DNA of 64,000 nucleotides from JAWKIW01 sp046331175. Its GTDB lineage: Bacteria; Actinomycetota; Acidimicrobiia; Acidimicrobiales; Acidimicrobilacustridaceae. This document shows, in pieces, positions 19,520 through 27,507 of the stretch. The DNA is taken from contig JAXLRI010000004.1 in NCBI GenBank assembly GCA_046331175.1, forward strand, positions 434,001 to 498,000. Direction: 5' to 3'. The notes under the pieces are model-generated. The model saw only the letters and a list, made by a program, of their open reading frames with translations. It was not told the origin of the DNA and did not search any database. Position numbers and translations under genes: made by a program. Each line of letters begins with the position of its first letter. The first letter of the stretch is position 1.

Positions 19520-20779
19520 GTGCCCGATGCACCCCTCTCCGCCGGCGACGACCTGCGCGACGAGCTGGCCGAGCTGCGCCGCAGGATCGACGCCCAGGCC
19601 CGGCTCATCGCCGAGCAGCAGGAGCTGCTCCACCGCCTGAGCACGGCGGCCGAGGCGGCGTCGCTGGCGTCGGCGCCATCGGCTCCCTCGGCCACCGACC
19701 CATCGGCATCGGTCAGCTCCGCTGGGCCGACCCCGAACGGGGGCGACCAGCTGGGACGGCGGGCGGTGCTGCGGCTCGCGGGAGCCGGCGCCGTCGGCGG
19801 GGCGGCCGCTGCGCTCGTCGGCGCCACCGGGACCTCGCCGGCGGTGGCCGCCACGGGGGGCACCATGCAGCTCGGCTACCAGAACCTGGCCGAGAACCCC
19901 ACGCAGCTCCAGTACGACTACGCGGGCACGCTCAACACCAGCGCCGCGTTCGCCGCCAGCGACACGAGCGACTTCTCGTCGGGGTTCCCCTCGGCCCTGG
20001 CCGGCTTCGCCAGCGGAGCCAAGTTCAACAACGGCGTCTACGGCTGGAGCCAGTCCGGCTACGGGGTCGTGGCCAAGGGTGTGGGCACCGCCGCCGCCGG
20101 CCTGTACGCGTTCGGCGCGACGGTCGGCGTCAACGGGCTCAACGCGACGGCGTCGGACGGCACCGCCTTCGCGGTGTCCGCCACGAACACCAACGGGGTG
20201 TCGGTGTTCGGCCAGGGCCTCGTCGGGCTCGCCTCGTCGGCCGCCGGGGTCAACGTGCGCACCTACGGCTTCGGCCTCCCGCCCCAGCAGCGGAGCAGCG
20301 CCCAGCTGGCCGGCGACCTGGCGTCGGACATCAACAAGGACCTCTGGTACGCCGTCGCCGACGGCACGCCGGGCACCTGGCGCAAGGTCGCCGGACCGGG
20401 GACGGCCGGTGCGCTGCACGTCCTGCCCACCACCACCCGCGTCTACGACTCGCGCCCGTTCCCGCCGAACACCGGCGTGAAGGGCACCATGACCGCCGGT
20501 CAGACCCGAGCCATCGACTGCACCTACGCCGGCGCCGTACCGGCCGGGGCGACCGCCGTGCTGATCAACATCACGATCGTGTCGTCGTCGCCCGCCGGCT
20601 TCCTAGCCGCCTTCCGCAACGGCATCAGCTGGCCGGGCAACTCGTCGGTCAACTGGGACCACACCGGCGCCACCGTGGCCAACACCACGGTGGTGGCGGT
20701 CAACGCCGGCGGGATCCTCAACCTCTACGCGTCCAACCCGGTCGACGTCCTCATCGACGTCATCGGCTACTACCGGTAG
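19520..20779 (+). CDS. Tat-exported surface protein with N-terminal coiled coil
   Basis: A 419-residue protein of unknown role. Residues 8-45 are a heptad-like coiled coil (LRDELAELRRRIDAQARLIA). An Ala/Ser/Pro linker leads to a twin-arginine signal at 79-110 (GRRAVLRLAGAGAVGG), unusually far from the N-terminus. The middle part is Gly/Ala/Ser/Asn-rich and beta-helix-like, with repeated VYGW, GVVAKG and GVNGLNAT units. The last 120 residues (RVYDSRP, VPAGATAVLINITIV, VANTTVVAVNAGG, VDVLIDVIGYYR) belong to a beta-sandwich type common in secreted actinobacterial proteins. The coiled coil before the signal would stay inside or be removed. The GTG has GAGGAGG upstream. Confidence 0.75.
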   Translation: MPDAPLSAGDDLRDELAELRRRIDAQARLIAEQQELLHRLSTAAEAASLASAPSAPSATDPSASVSSAGPTPNGGDQLGRRAVLRLAGAGAVGGAAAALVGATGTSPAVAATGGTMQLGYQNLAENPTQLQYDYAGTLNTSAAFAASDTSDFSSGFPSALAGFASGAKFNNGVYGWSQSGYGVVAKGVGTAAAGLYAFGATVGVNGLNATASDGTAFAVSATNTNGVSVFGQGLVGLASSAAGVNVRTYGFGLPPQQRSSAQLAGDLASDINKDLWYAVADGTPGTWRKVAGPGTAGALHVLPTTTRVYDSRPFPPNTGVKGTMTAGQTRAIDCTYAGAVPAGATAVLINITIVSSSPAGFLAAFRNGISWPGNSSVNWDHTGATVANTTVVAVNAGGILNLYASNPVDVLIDVIGYYR

Positions 20780-20857
20780 GACTCGTTCGTCGCGCGGCGG
20801 TCGCCGGCGGCGCCGAGCGCGGACGCCGACCGACCGGGGGTCTGCGAGGATGGCCGG

Positions 20858-21712
20858 ATGGGCCAAGCCGCCGTCGACGACCTGATCGCGCTCCTCGACC
20901 TCGAGGCGATCGAGGTCAACATCTTCCGCGGGTCGAGCCCGCCGGTGAAGCGCCAGCGCGTCTTCGGCGGGCAGGTGGCCGGCCAGGCCCTGGTGGCGGC
21001 CGGCCGCACGGTCACCGAGGAGTTCCACGTGCACTCGCTGCACGCCTACTTCCTGCGCCCGGGCGACACCGAGGTGCCGATCCTCTACGAGGTCGAGCGC
21101 ATCCGCGACGGACGCTCCTTCGTCACCCGCCGGGTGGTCGCCATCCAGCACGGCAAGCCCATCTTCCACCTGCAGGCCAGCTTCCACGTGTTCGAGGAGG
21201 GGTTCGACCACCAGTTCCCGTTCCCCGACGACGTGCCGCCGCCGCGGTCGCTGCCCGACTTCAAGGAGCGCTGGAAGCCCTTCGCCGAGATGATGGGCGA
21301 CGACTACCACCGCGACCGACCCATCGACACCCGCAACTGCACGTGGGAGCCGGGCCAGCGCAAGGAGCCGCTCGAGCCGCGCCAGCGGATCTGGCTCCGG
21401 GCCGACGGCCTGCTGCCCGACGACCCGGTCCTGCACGCCTGCGTCGTCACCTACGCATCCGACATGACGGTGCTGGACACCGCCACGCTCCCCCACGCCC
21501 TGGGTGCCCTGGAGGAGCAGCTGTTCATGGCTAGCCTCGACCACGCCATGTGGTTCCACCGCCCGTTCCGCGCCGACGAGTGGCTCCTGTACGACCAGGA
21601 CTCGCCCACCGCCCACGAGGGCCGGGGCCTGTCCCGGGGCCTGATGTTCACCGAGTCCGGTGACCTCGCCGTTTCGGTCGTGCAGGAGGGCCTCCTGCGC
21701 GTGGTGCGATGA
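20858..21712 (+). CDS. tesB: Acyl-CoA thioesterase II
   Basis: A 284-residue double-hotdog thioesterase that hydrolyses medium- to long-chain acyl-CoA to fatty acid and CoA. The N-terminal block contains RVFGGQVAGQALVAAGRTV, followed by HVHSLHAYFLRPGD and the FVTRRVVAIQHGKPIFHLQASF helix-strand. The catalytic Asp is in ASDMTVLD (Asp202); the Thr/Gln partners lie in the second hotdog. Length is normal. The ATG follows GAGGAT by 6 bases, another possible leaderless start. It overlaps the next gene by four bases (ATGA), an odd pairing of a thioesterase with a sugar dehydrogenase lipoprotein. Confidence 0.94.
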   Translation: MGQAAVDDLIALLDLEAIEVNIFRGSSPPVKRQRVFGGQVAGQALVAAGRTVTEEFHVHSLHAYFLRPGDTEVPILYEVERIRDGRSFVTRRVVAIQHGKPIFHLQASFHVFEEGFDHQFPFPDDVPPPRSLPDFKERWKPFAEMMGDDYHRDRPIDTRNCTWEPGQRKEPLEPRQRIWLRADGLLPDDPVLHACVVTYASDMTVLDTATLPHALGALEEQLFMASLDHAMWFHRPFRADEWLLYDQDSPTAHEGRGLSRGLMFTESGDLAVSVVQEGLLRVVR

Positions 21713-23013
21713 CGACCCGGTCGAGCCGCCGGTCGAGCCGCCGGCCTGCCGCCGTGCTCGGCCTGGCCGTCGGCCTCTCGCTGGCGCTGGCCGCCGGGTC
21801 GGCGTGCTCGATCATCAAGACCGACGACGCGTCCCGAGCGACCACCACGAAGAAGGGCACGCCGGGCACGCTGCCCACCACCACGCTGCCCCCCGAGGCC
21901 TTCGGTCCCACCACGCTCGACGGCGTGGCGGTGAAGCTCACCGAGGTGGCCAAGGTCGAGAACCCGACCGTCATCACCTCGCGATCGGGTGCCCCCACGA
22001 TGTTCATCGCCGAGCGGCCGGGCCACGTGCGCCAGCTCACGGTGCTGCCCGTGAAGGGCGGCCCCGACGGCCTCACCGTCATCCGCACCGACGCCTTCGT
22101 CGAGCGGGGCTACCTGCTCGACATCTCCCGCGACGTCAACACCGACGGCGACGGCGGGCTGGTCGGCATGGCCTACTCCTCCGACGGCCGGAAGCTCTAC
22201 CTGTCGTACCTCGGCAAGGACGGAGCGCTGCACGTCGACGAGTACAAGGTCAACGACGACCGGCCGAACCCGAGCACCAAGCGCGAGCTCCTGAAGGTCG
22301 ACATGCCCTCGACCGAGCGCATCGGCGGCCAGGTCGCCGCCGGCCCCGACGGCTTCCTCTACGTCGGCGTCGGCGACGGCGGGCAGACCGGTGCCGCCCA
22401 GGACCCCAAGTCGCTGCTCGGCAAGATCCTGCGCATCGACCCCGAAGGCGGCGTCGGCCCCATCCCCTACGCCATCCCCGACTCCAACCCGCACCGCGAC
22501 GGCTCCGACGGCGCCCCCGAGGTGTGGCTGACCGGGGTGCGCACGCCGCACTTCGGCTTCGACGAGACCACCGGCGACCTGTGGGTCACCGACAGCGGCG
22601 ACAAGGTCGAGGAGCTGAACATCCTGCCGGGGTTCGGGGGCCAGGCCGGCCGCGACGCCAACCTCGGCGCCGGCCTCATGGACGGCTCCCGGCCGCTGCC
22701 GGGCCAGTCGGCGCCCGACGGCCACATCGCCCCGATCTTCGAGTACAACCACGACCGCGGCGAGTGCGCCGCCGTCTCGGGCTTCGCCTACCGCGGCGAG
22801 AAGATGCCCGCCCTCACCGGCGCCTACGTGTACGGCGACCGGTGCACCGGCGAGGTGCGCGGCCTCCGGTTGGCCAGCGCCAAGGCGTCCGACGAGCGGG
22901 GGTTGGGCGCCGGGGTCCCGCCCGGGACGCTGGTCGGCTTCGGCCAGGACGTCGACGGCGAGCTGTGGGTGGTGTCGAGCACCGGCCAGGTGTTCCGCGT
23001 CGACCCGGTCTGA
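21709..23013 (+). CDS. PQQ-type glucose/sorbosone dehydrogenase-like lipoprotein
   Basis: A 434-residue exported beta-propeller of the GSDH family. Residues 1-33 form a lipoprotein signal with lipobox AGSAC and lipidated Cys33. A Thr/Lys-rich linker follows (41-60). Family blocks are FIAERPGHVRQL, LLDISRDVNTDGDGGLVGMAYS, GFLYVGVGDGG, LLGKILRIDPEG, EVWLTGVRTPHFGFD and YVYGDRCTGEVRG. Relatives oxidise aldose sugars with PQQ, but many actinobacterial members have unproven activity. Its start overlaps the tesB stop by four bases. Four 11-bp repeats begin at its stop codon and a hairpin follows. Confidence 0.88.
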   Translation: MTTRSSRRSSRRPAAVLGLAVGLSLALAAGSACSIIKTDDASRATTTKKGTPGTLPTTTLPPEAFGPTTLDGVAVKLTEVAKVENPTVITSRSGAPTMFIAERPGHVRQLTVLPVKGGPDGLTVIRTDAFVERGYLLDISRDVNTDGDGGLVGMAYSSDGRKLYLSYLGKDGALHVDEYKVNDDRPNPSTKRELLKVDMPSTERIGGQVAAGPDGFLYVGVGDGGQTGAAQDPKSLLGKILRIDPEGGVGPIPYAIPDSNPHRDGSDGAPEVWLTGVRTPHFGFDETTGDLWVTDSGDKVEELNILPGFGGQAGRDANLGAGLMDGSRPLPGQSAPDGHIAPIFEYNHDRGECAAVSGFAYRGEKMPALTGAYVYGDRCTGEVRGLRLASAKASDERGLGAGVPPGTLVGFGQDVDGELWVVSSTGQVFRVDPV

Positions 23014-23054
23014 TCGTGGCCTGATCGCAGCCTGATCTCGGCCTGATCGGGGTC
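23011..23054 (+). repeat. Four tandem 11-bp repeats of TGATCNNNGNC starting at the stop codon
   Basis: The units TGATCGTGGCC, TGATCGCAGCC, TGATCTCGGCC and TGATCGGGGTC are contiguous. The first TGA is the stop of the sugar dehydrogenase gene. The 11-bp period places each TGATC on the same DNA face. Confidence 0.8.
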
Positions 23055-23070
23055 GGACCCCTCCGGTCCG
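23054..23070. terminator. Hairpin between convergent genes
   Basis: Arms CGGACC (23054-23059) and GGTCCG (23065-23070) enclose a 5-base loop just after the 11-bp repeats. No T-tract follows. Confidence 0.4.
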
Positions 23071-23123
23071 CTGGTCGGGTGTCGCGGCTGCTCGCCGTGG
23101 CGACGGCCCGCCCCCGGGCGTGG

Positions 23124-24269
23124 CTACGAGGGGACGCTGGTGGGACGGACCCGCTCGATGGCGGCGTGGTAGGCGGCCACGTTGGCCTCGACGACCTCGG
23201 ACCAGTCGACCGGTGACGGCACCTCGCGGTTGAAGGTGGCGATCTTCTCGCGGAGGTCGGCGTCGACCACCAGCTGCACGAGCTGGTCGACCATGTCGCG
23301 GTCGGTGTCGGCCAGCAGGCCCTCCTGGCCGTGCTCGACGAACTCGCGGATGCCGGTGCGGGACTTGGCCACCACCGGCAGGCCCGCGCAGCGAGCCTCG
23401 AGGGCGGCGATGCCGAACGACTCGAGGTTGGCCGGGGCGACGAAGATGTCGGCGTCGGCGTAGAAGTCGCGGATCTCGTCACGGGTGAGGCGGCCACGCA
23501 GCTCGACCACGCCGTCGAGGCCCTGGCTGGCGATGTACTTCTCGAGCGACGACCGCTCAGGGCCCTCGCCGATGACCACCAGCCGGACGTCGATGTCGGT
23601 GGGCACCCGCTCGCGCACCTGCTTCATCATCTTGAGCAGGTGCAGCGGCCGCTTGCGGGGCGCCAGCCGCATCACCGACACGATGGTGACCTGCCGGCGG
23701 TCGTGGGGTCGGGGCGTGACCTGCCAGGCCACGTTGTCGATGCCGTTCGGCAGCACGACGACCTCGGCGCCCGACGCGGCTCGTCGGATGGGCTTGGCGG
23801 CGACGTCGCTGACCGCCGACAGCACCACCGGCCACTCGCCCCAGTGCACCAGCTTCTCGAGGCCGCGGAAGCCGGGCGTGGCGTAGCTCCAGAGGCAGTG
23901 GACGGTGACCACGGTGGGGATCCCGCGGCGCTGCGCGTCCTGGGCCCCGACGTAGGCGACCGGCGACACGATGCCGCCGTGGAAGTGGGCCACGTCGACG
24001 CCTTCACGGTCGAGCAGGTCGCTGACCAGGCGGAAGGTGGACGGCGTGAACGGGATGTTGAACGGGGCCAGCGGCACGTCCATGCGGTGGACGCGGACCC
24101 CGTCGACGTCGTCGGGACCGGGCGTGGGCGTGATGACCACGACCTCGTGGCCCGCCGCCTGCAGGCGGAGGGCCAGGTCGTGCACCTGCATCTCGATCCC
24201 GCCGACCTGGGGGAGGTAGCAGTCGGTGACGAGACCGATCCTCAACGTCGAGGGGTGCTCGGTGGGCAA
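23124..24269 (-). CDS. Glycosyltransferase family 4 (GT-B)
   Basis: A 381-residue retaining glycosyltransferase. The N-terminal Rossmann domain starts RIGLVTDCYLPQVGGIEMQV (about 10-29), a standard GT4 acceptor-side loop. The C-terminal donor domain has VMRLAPRKRPLHLL, VIGEGPE and the E-x7-E signature in LESFGIAALEARCAG. GT4 enzymes of this type add mannose or similar sugars to lipids such as PI or to polysaccharides. The TTG at 24269 is preferred because GCGGAGG lies 6 bases upstream and TAGCGT (24311-24316) a further 40 bases up. It is divergent from a PIG-L deacetylase gene. Together with the PIG-L and flippase-like genes this hints at glycolipid or mycothiol-type chemistry, but this is inference. 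Confidence 0.9.
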   Translation of the reverse strand: MPTEHPSTLRIGLVTDCYLPQVGGIEMQVHDLALRLQAAGHEVVVITPTPGPDDVDGVRVHRMDVPLAPFNIPFTPSTFRLVSDLLDREGVDVAHFHGGIVSPVAYVGAQDAQRRGIPTVVTVHCLWSYATPGFRGLEKLVHWGEWPVVLSAVSDVAAKPIRRAASGAEVVVLPNGIDNVAWQVTPRPHDRRQVTIVSVMRLAPRKRPLHLLKMMKQVRERVPTDIDVRLVVIGEGPERSSLEKYIASQGLDGVVELRGRLTRDEIRDFYADADIFVAPANLESFGIAALEARCAGLPVVAKSRTGIREFVEHGQEGLLADTDRDMVDQLVQLVVDADLREKIATFNREVPSPVDWSEVVEANVAAYHAAIERVRPTSVPS

Positions 24270-24310
24270 CGACGACCTCCGCGGCGCGGGCAGGCGGTCC
24301 GGACGCCCCA

Positions 24311-24316
24311 ACGCTA
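24311..24316 (-). promoter_or_regulatory. -10 box TAGCGT upstream of the glycosyltransferase gene
   Basis: Minus-strand TAGCGT is 41 bases before the TTG start, giving a short leader with a GGAGG ribosome binding site. Confidence 0.45.
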
Positions 24317-24449
24317 CCGGTCCGGCGGCTCGGCGGGGGAACGCTCCGCCGACCGGCTCCGCCGCGCCCGGCGGCGCCCCGGCCGACCGTCCCGGGTGGG
24401 CCCGCCGGCGCCGGACGGGCGCATTGCGCCCCGGCCGGCGCTCGCCCTC

Positions 24450-24455
24450 TAACGT
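24450..24455 (+). promoter_or_regulatory. -10 box TAACGT upstream of the PIG-L deacetylase gene
   Basis: TAACGT lies 87 bases before the ATG at 24543; GAGGAGG precedes that ATG. The intergenic region between the two divergent genes (24270-24542) holds nothing else I can name. Confidence 0.4.
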
Positions 24456-24542
24456 GGCGGCGAGCGGGGGGACGCTCCGGCTGCTGGGGGGACGGCGGCA
24501 CCCGTCACCAACGCACACCACCCCACCCGAGGAGGCGACCGC

Positions 24543-25403
24543 ATGTCGCGGACGCTGGTCACCTTCCACGCCCACCCCGACGACGAGGCCCTGCTCACCG
24601 CCGGCACGATGGCCAAGGCCGTCGAGCAGGGAGACCGGGTCGTGCTGGTGGTGGCGACCCGGGGCGAGGTGGGCGACGCCGCCGCCGCCTTCCGCTCCGA
24701 CGGCGGCCTGGGCACGGCACGGGTGGCCGAGACGGAGGCCTCGGTGGCCGCCCTCGGCGTCCACCGCCTGGTGTTCCTCGGCTACGCCGACTCCGGCCTC
24801 ACCGGCGACGGCGCCGGTCTGCCCGAGGGCGCCGGCCCGCCCTTCGCCACGGCCGACGTGGAGGAAGCGGCCGCCCGCCTCTCCGCCGTCCTCGTCGAGG
24901 AGGGCGCCGACGTGCTGACCACCTACGACCCCTTCGGCGGCTACGGCCACCCCGACCACCTCCAGGTGCACCGTGTCGGCCACCGCGCCGGCGAGCTGGC
25001 CGGCACCCCGATCGTCCTCGAGGCCACCATCAACCGCGACCTGATGCGGATGGGCGTCGAGCTGGCCGGGTCGCTCGGCTACGAGATCCCCGCCGACTTC
25101 TCCCCCGACACGTTCGACTCGTGGTTCGTCCCCGAGGCCGAGCTCACCCACCGGGTCGACGTCTCGGCCCAGCTCGACCGCAAGCGGGCCTCCATGGAGG
25201 CCCACGCCAGCCAGGCCACCAGCGACGTCACCTCCACCCGCAGCCTGGGCGTGTTCCTGTCGCTGCCCGACGAGTACTTCGCCCTGGCCTTCGGCAACGA
25301 GTGGTTCGTCGACCGCTCGCGCCCACCGGGCATCGCCGCCGACGACGTGTTCGACGGGCTCGCCGATCGCCCCGATGCCGACGGGGGGTCCCCGACCACG
25401 TGA
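24543..25403 (+). CDS. PIG-L family LmbE-like zinc deacetylase (MshB/Mca-like)
   Basis: A 286-residue N-acetylglucosaminyl deacetylase-fold protein. The zinc site AHPDDE is at 10-15 and the third ligand is in YGHPDHLQVH (about 134-143), with the family's LGYADSG turn. Mycothiol enzymes MshB (deacetylase) and Mca (conjugate amidase) belong here, and actinobacteria usually encode several paralogues, so the exact substrate is open. The C-terminal region with DSWFVPEAELTHRVDVSAQLDRKRASMEAH is like Mca/MshB-related proteins. The ATG has GAGGAGG 8 bases upstream. It overlaps the following membrane protein gene by four bases (GTGA). Confidence 0.87.
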   Translation: MSRTLVTFHAHPDDEALLTAGTMAKAVEQGDRVVLVVATRGEVGDAAAAFRSDGGLGTARVAETEASVAALGVHRLVFLGYADSGLTGDGAGLPEGAGPPFATADVEEAAARLSAVLVEEGADVLTTYDPFGGYGHPDHLQVHRVGHRAGELAGTPIVLEATINRDLMRMGVELAGSLGYEIPADFSPDTFDSWFVPEAELTHRVDVSAQLDRKRASMEAHASQATSDVTSTRSLGVFLSLPDEYFALAFGNEWFVDRSRPPGIAADDVFDGLADRPDADGGSPTT

Positions 25404-26653
25404 GCCGGCCCGGGGCCGATCCCCCCGACGAGCCCGGCGGCCCCGCCCACGGCCCCACCGAGGCGGTGATCGCCGGCGGCGACGACGGGCTCACCGAGCC
25501 GATCCTCGCCGACGGCCTCACCGAGTCCGGCCTGCGCGACCTCGCCGCCGAGGAGGGGCTGCCCGCCCTCGGCGTGCCCGGCGAGCTGGTCGAGGACGAG
25601 CTGCGGGCCAAGTCGCGGGCTCGGCGCATCCTCGAGGGCACCGCCTCGCTCGTCGCGGTGATCGTGATCTTCGCCGTGCTCATCCCCAAGGCCTTCCACA
25701 CCGACTACGGCACCGTCCTCGGCGAGCTCGACAAGCTCGACGCGATCGCGGTGGCCACCCTGTCGGGCCTGTGGCTGATCAACATCGCCACGGTGTGGGC
25801 CATGCTCACCCAGGCCCTGCCCGGCCTGCGGCTGCCCCAGGCGGCGGTGATGAACCTGTCGGGGTCGGCCATCGCCAACGCCGTCCCGTTCGGTGGCGCT
25901 GTCGGCATCGGCGCCACCTTCGCCCAGGGCCTGTCGTGGGGGTTCGACACGGCCTCGATCACGCTGTCGGTGCTGGTGTCGGGCGTGTGGAACGTCTTCG
26001 CCAAGCTGTCGTTCCCGATCATCGCCCTGGCCCTGCTCACCATCGCCGGCCGCAGCGCGCAGGGCCTCGAGGTGGCGTCGCTGATCGGCATCGTCATCGT
26101 GGTGGTCGCCATCGGCGCCTTCGTGGCGATCATGCGATCCGAGGCCCTGGCGGCGCGCGTGGGCGCGCTGGCCGAAGGCCCGGTCAACGCCGGGCGCCGG
26201 CTGGTCCGCCGGCCGCCGAGCCACGCCGTCGGCGAGCGGGTGCTCGAGTTCCGCCACCGATCGCTCGTGCTCATCCGCCGCCGGTGGGTCGGCCTCACCG
26301 TGTGGATGGTGGCCTACAAGGTCACGTCGTTCTTCCTCGAGCTGGCGTGCCTGCGCGCCGTCGGCATCACCGCAGACGAGGTGCCGTGGGTCGGGGTGCT
26401 GGCCGCCTACGCCTTCGGCGAGCTGCTCACGGCCATCCCGATCACGCCCAGCGGCGTCGGGTTCGTCGAGGCCGGCAACGCCGGGCTGCTGACCGCCTTC
26501 GGCGTGCCGTCCGAGGCCGCGCTGGCCGCGGTGTTCCTCTTCCGGGCCTTCGACTACCTCATCGAGATCCCCGCCGGCGCGGTGGCCTGGGGCGTGTGGG
26601 CCGGCAAGCGGTCGTGGCGCAAGCCCCCCGGGACCGTGCCTCCGCTGACCTGA
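25400..26653 (+). CDS. UPF0104 / lysylphosphatidylglycerol-synthase-TM-like flippase-type membrane protein
   Basis: A 417-residue protein with a polar N-terminal region of about 75 residues and around eight membrane segments. It resembles the integral-membrane part of MprF and AglD-type proteins (UPF0104). Typical blocks are LSGSAIANAVPFGGAVGIGATF, the YKVTSFFLELACLRAVGI segment and AIPITPSGVGFVEAG near the end. Relatives flip or transfer lipids or lipid-linked sugars. The GTG at 25400 is chosen for its four-base overlap with the upstream stop. Its tight coupling to a PIG-L deacetylase and closeness to a GT4 gene suggest a shared glycolipid pathway. Confidence 0.82.
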   Translation: MSRPGADPPDEPGGPAHGPTEAVIAGGDDGLTEPILADGLTESGLRDLAAEEGLPALGVPGELVEDELRAKSRARRILEGTASLVAVIVIFAVLIPKAFHTDYGTVLGELDKLDAIAVATLSGLWLINIATVWAMLTQALPGLRLPQAAVMNLSGSAIANAVPFGGAVGIGATFAQGLSWGFDTASITLSVLVSGVWNVFAKLSFPIIALALLTIAGRSAQGLEVASLIGIVIVVVAIGAFVAIMRSEALAARVGALAEGPVNAGRRLVRRPPSHAVGERVLEFRHRSLVLIRRRWVGLTVWMVAYKVTSFFLELACLRAVGITADEVPWVGVLAAYAFGELLTAIPITPSGVGFVEAGNAGLLTAFGVPSEAALAAVFLFRAFDYLIEIPAGAVAWGVWAGKRSWRKPPGTVPPLT

Positions 26654-26708
26654 GCCGACCGACGCGTCGGGACGCGCGGCGCGAGGCGCGACGGCTCTCG
26701 GTCGAGGG

Positions 26709-27464
26709 TCAGGCCTTGGGTTCGGCGGCGACGACCAGCAGCGAGTCGGGGCCCTTGGGCTCGGCCACCCGCACGGCGGTGAGGATGCGGGGCACGGCGC
26801 GACCGGACGCCGTCTCGAGCTTCGCCGGCACGGCCACCCCGTCGGAGCGGGCCGAGATGACGGCGTGCAGCACCCGCATCACCGCCGCCTGGAACGACTC
26901 CTCGATGACGGCCGCGAACGGCTGGCCCACCACGGAGGCAGCGTCGCGCCCGAGCAGCTCGAGCAGGGCCGGGTTGGCGGCGGTCACCTTGGCCTCGTGG
27001 TTGACGGTGGCCCACGGGATGGCCAGCGCGCTCAGAGGTGACTCGGTCTGCTGCCTCGACCGGAGGGCGGTGGCGCGGGCGGCCGCCCACTGCGCCGCAC
27101 GCAAGACGGCGTCGCCGGTGACCTTGGCCTTGTTGAGGTAGTCGTGGGCGCCCATCTCGATGGCCTGCAGGCCCAGGCCGTCGTCGTCACGGCCGGTGAC
27201 CACCACGACGGGCACCTCGGCGTCGGCGGCGATGATCCGCTGCAGCGACTCGAGCCCCCAGCTGTCGGGCAGTGACAGGTCGAGCAGGACGCAGTCGACC
27301 TCGCCCACCGACAGCGACACCTCGGCGTCGTTCATCGTCGGGGCGAAGCTGATGTGGTACGGGCAGACCGTCGACTGCTCGAGCAGGATCATGAGCCACG
27401 ACTGGTCGGTGGGGTCGTCCTCGACCGCGAGGATGTGCAGCACCCGCTCTGCGTCGTCGACCAT
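26709..27464 (-). CDS. Response regulator receiver plus PAS domain
   Basis: A 251-residue signalling protein. The receiver domain (about 8-125) has acidic pocket EDD (15-17), phosphorylation site Asp62 (CVLLDLSLPD), Thr90 and Lys112. The second part (about 140-251) is PAS-like (PLSALAIPWATVNHEAKVTAANPALLELLG). There is no DNA-binding, HisKA or GGDEF output, so it probably works through protein contact or as an intermediate in a phosphorelay. No kinase gene is adjacent; the nearest pair is at 35.5-37.5 kb. The ATG follows TAGGCT by 8 bases. Confidence 0.88.
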   Translation of the reverse strand: MVDDAERVLHILAVEDDPTDQSWLMILLEQSTVCPYHISFAPTMNDAEVSLSVGEVDCVLLDLSLPDSWGLESLQRIIAADAEVPVVVVTGRDDDGLGLQAIEMGAHDYLNKAKVTGDAVLRAAQWAAARATALRSRQQTESPLSALAIPWATVNHEAKVTAANPALLELLGRDAASVVGQPFAAVIEESFQAAVMRVLHAVISARSDGVAVPAKLETASGRAVPRILTAVRVAEPKGPDSLLVVAAEPKA

Positions 27465-27472
27465 GGCGGTGC

Positions 27473-27478
27473 AGCCTA
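27473..27478 (-). promoter_or_regulatory. -10 box TAGGCT of the receiver-PAS gene
   Basis: Minus-strand TAGGCT ends 8 bases before the ATG at 27464, leaderless spacing. Confidence 0.5.
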
Positions 27479-27507
27479 GGCAAACGGCGGGACGGGCGAC
27501 GCCGTCG

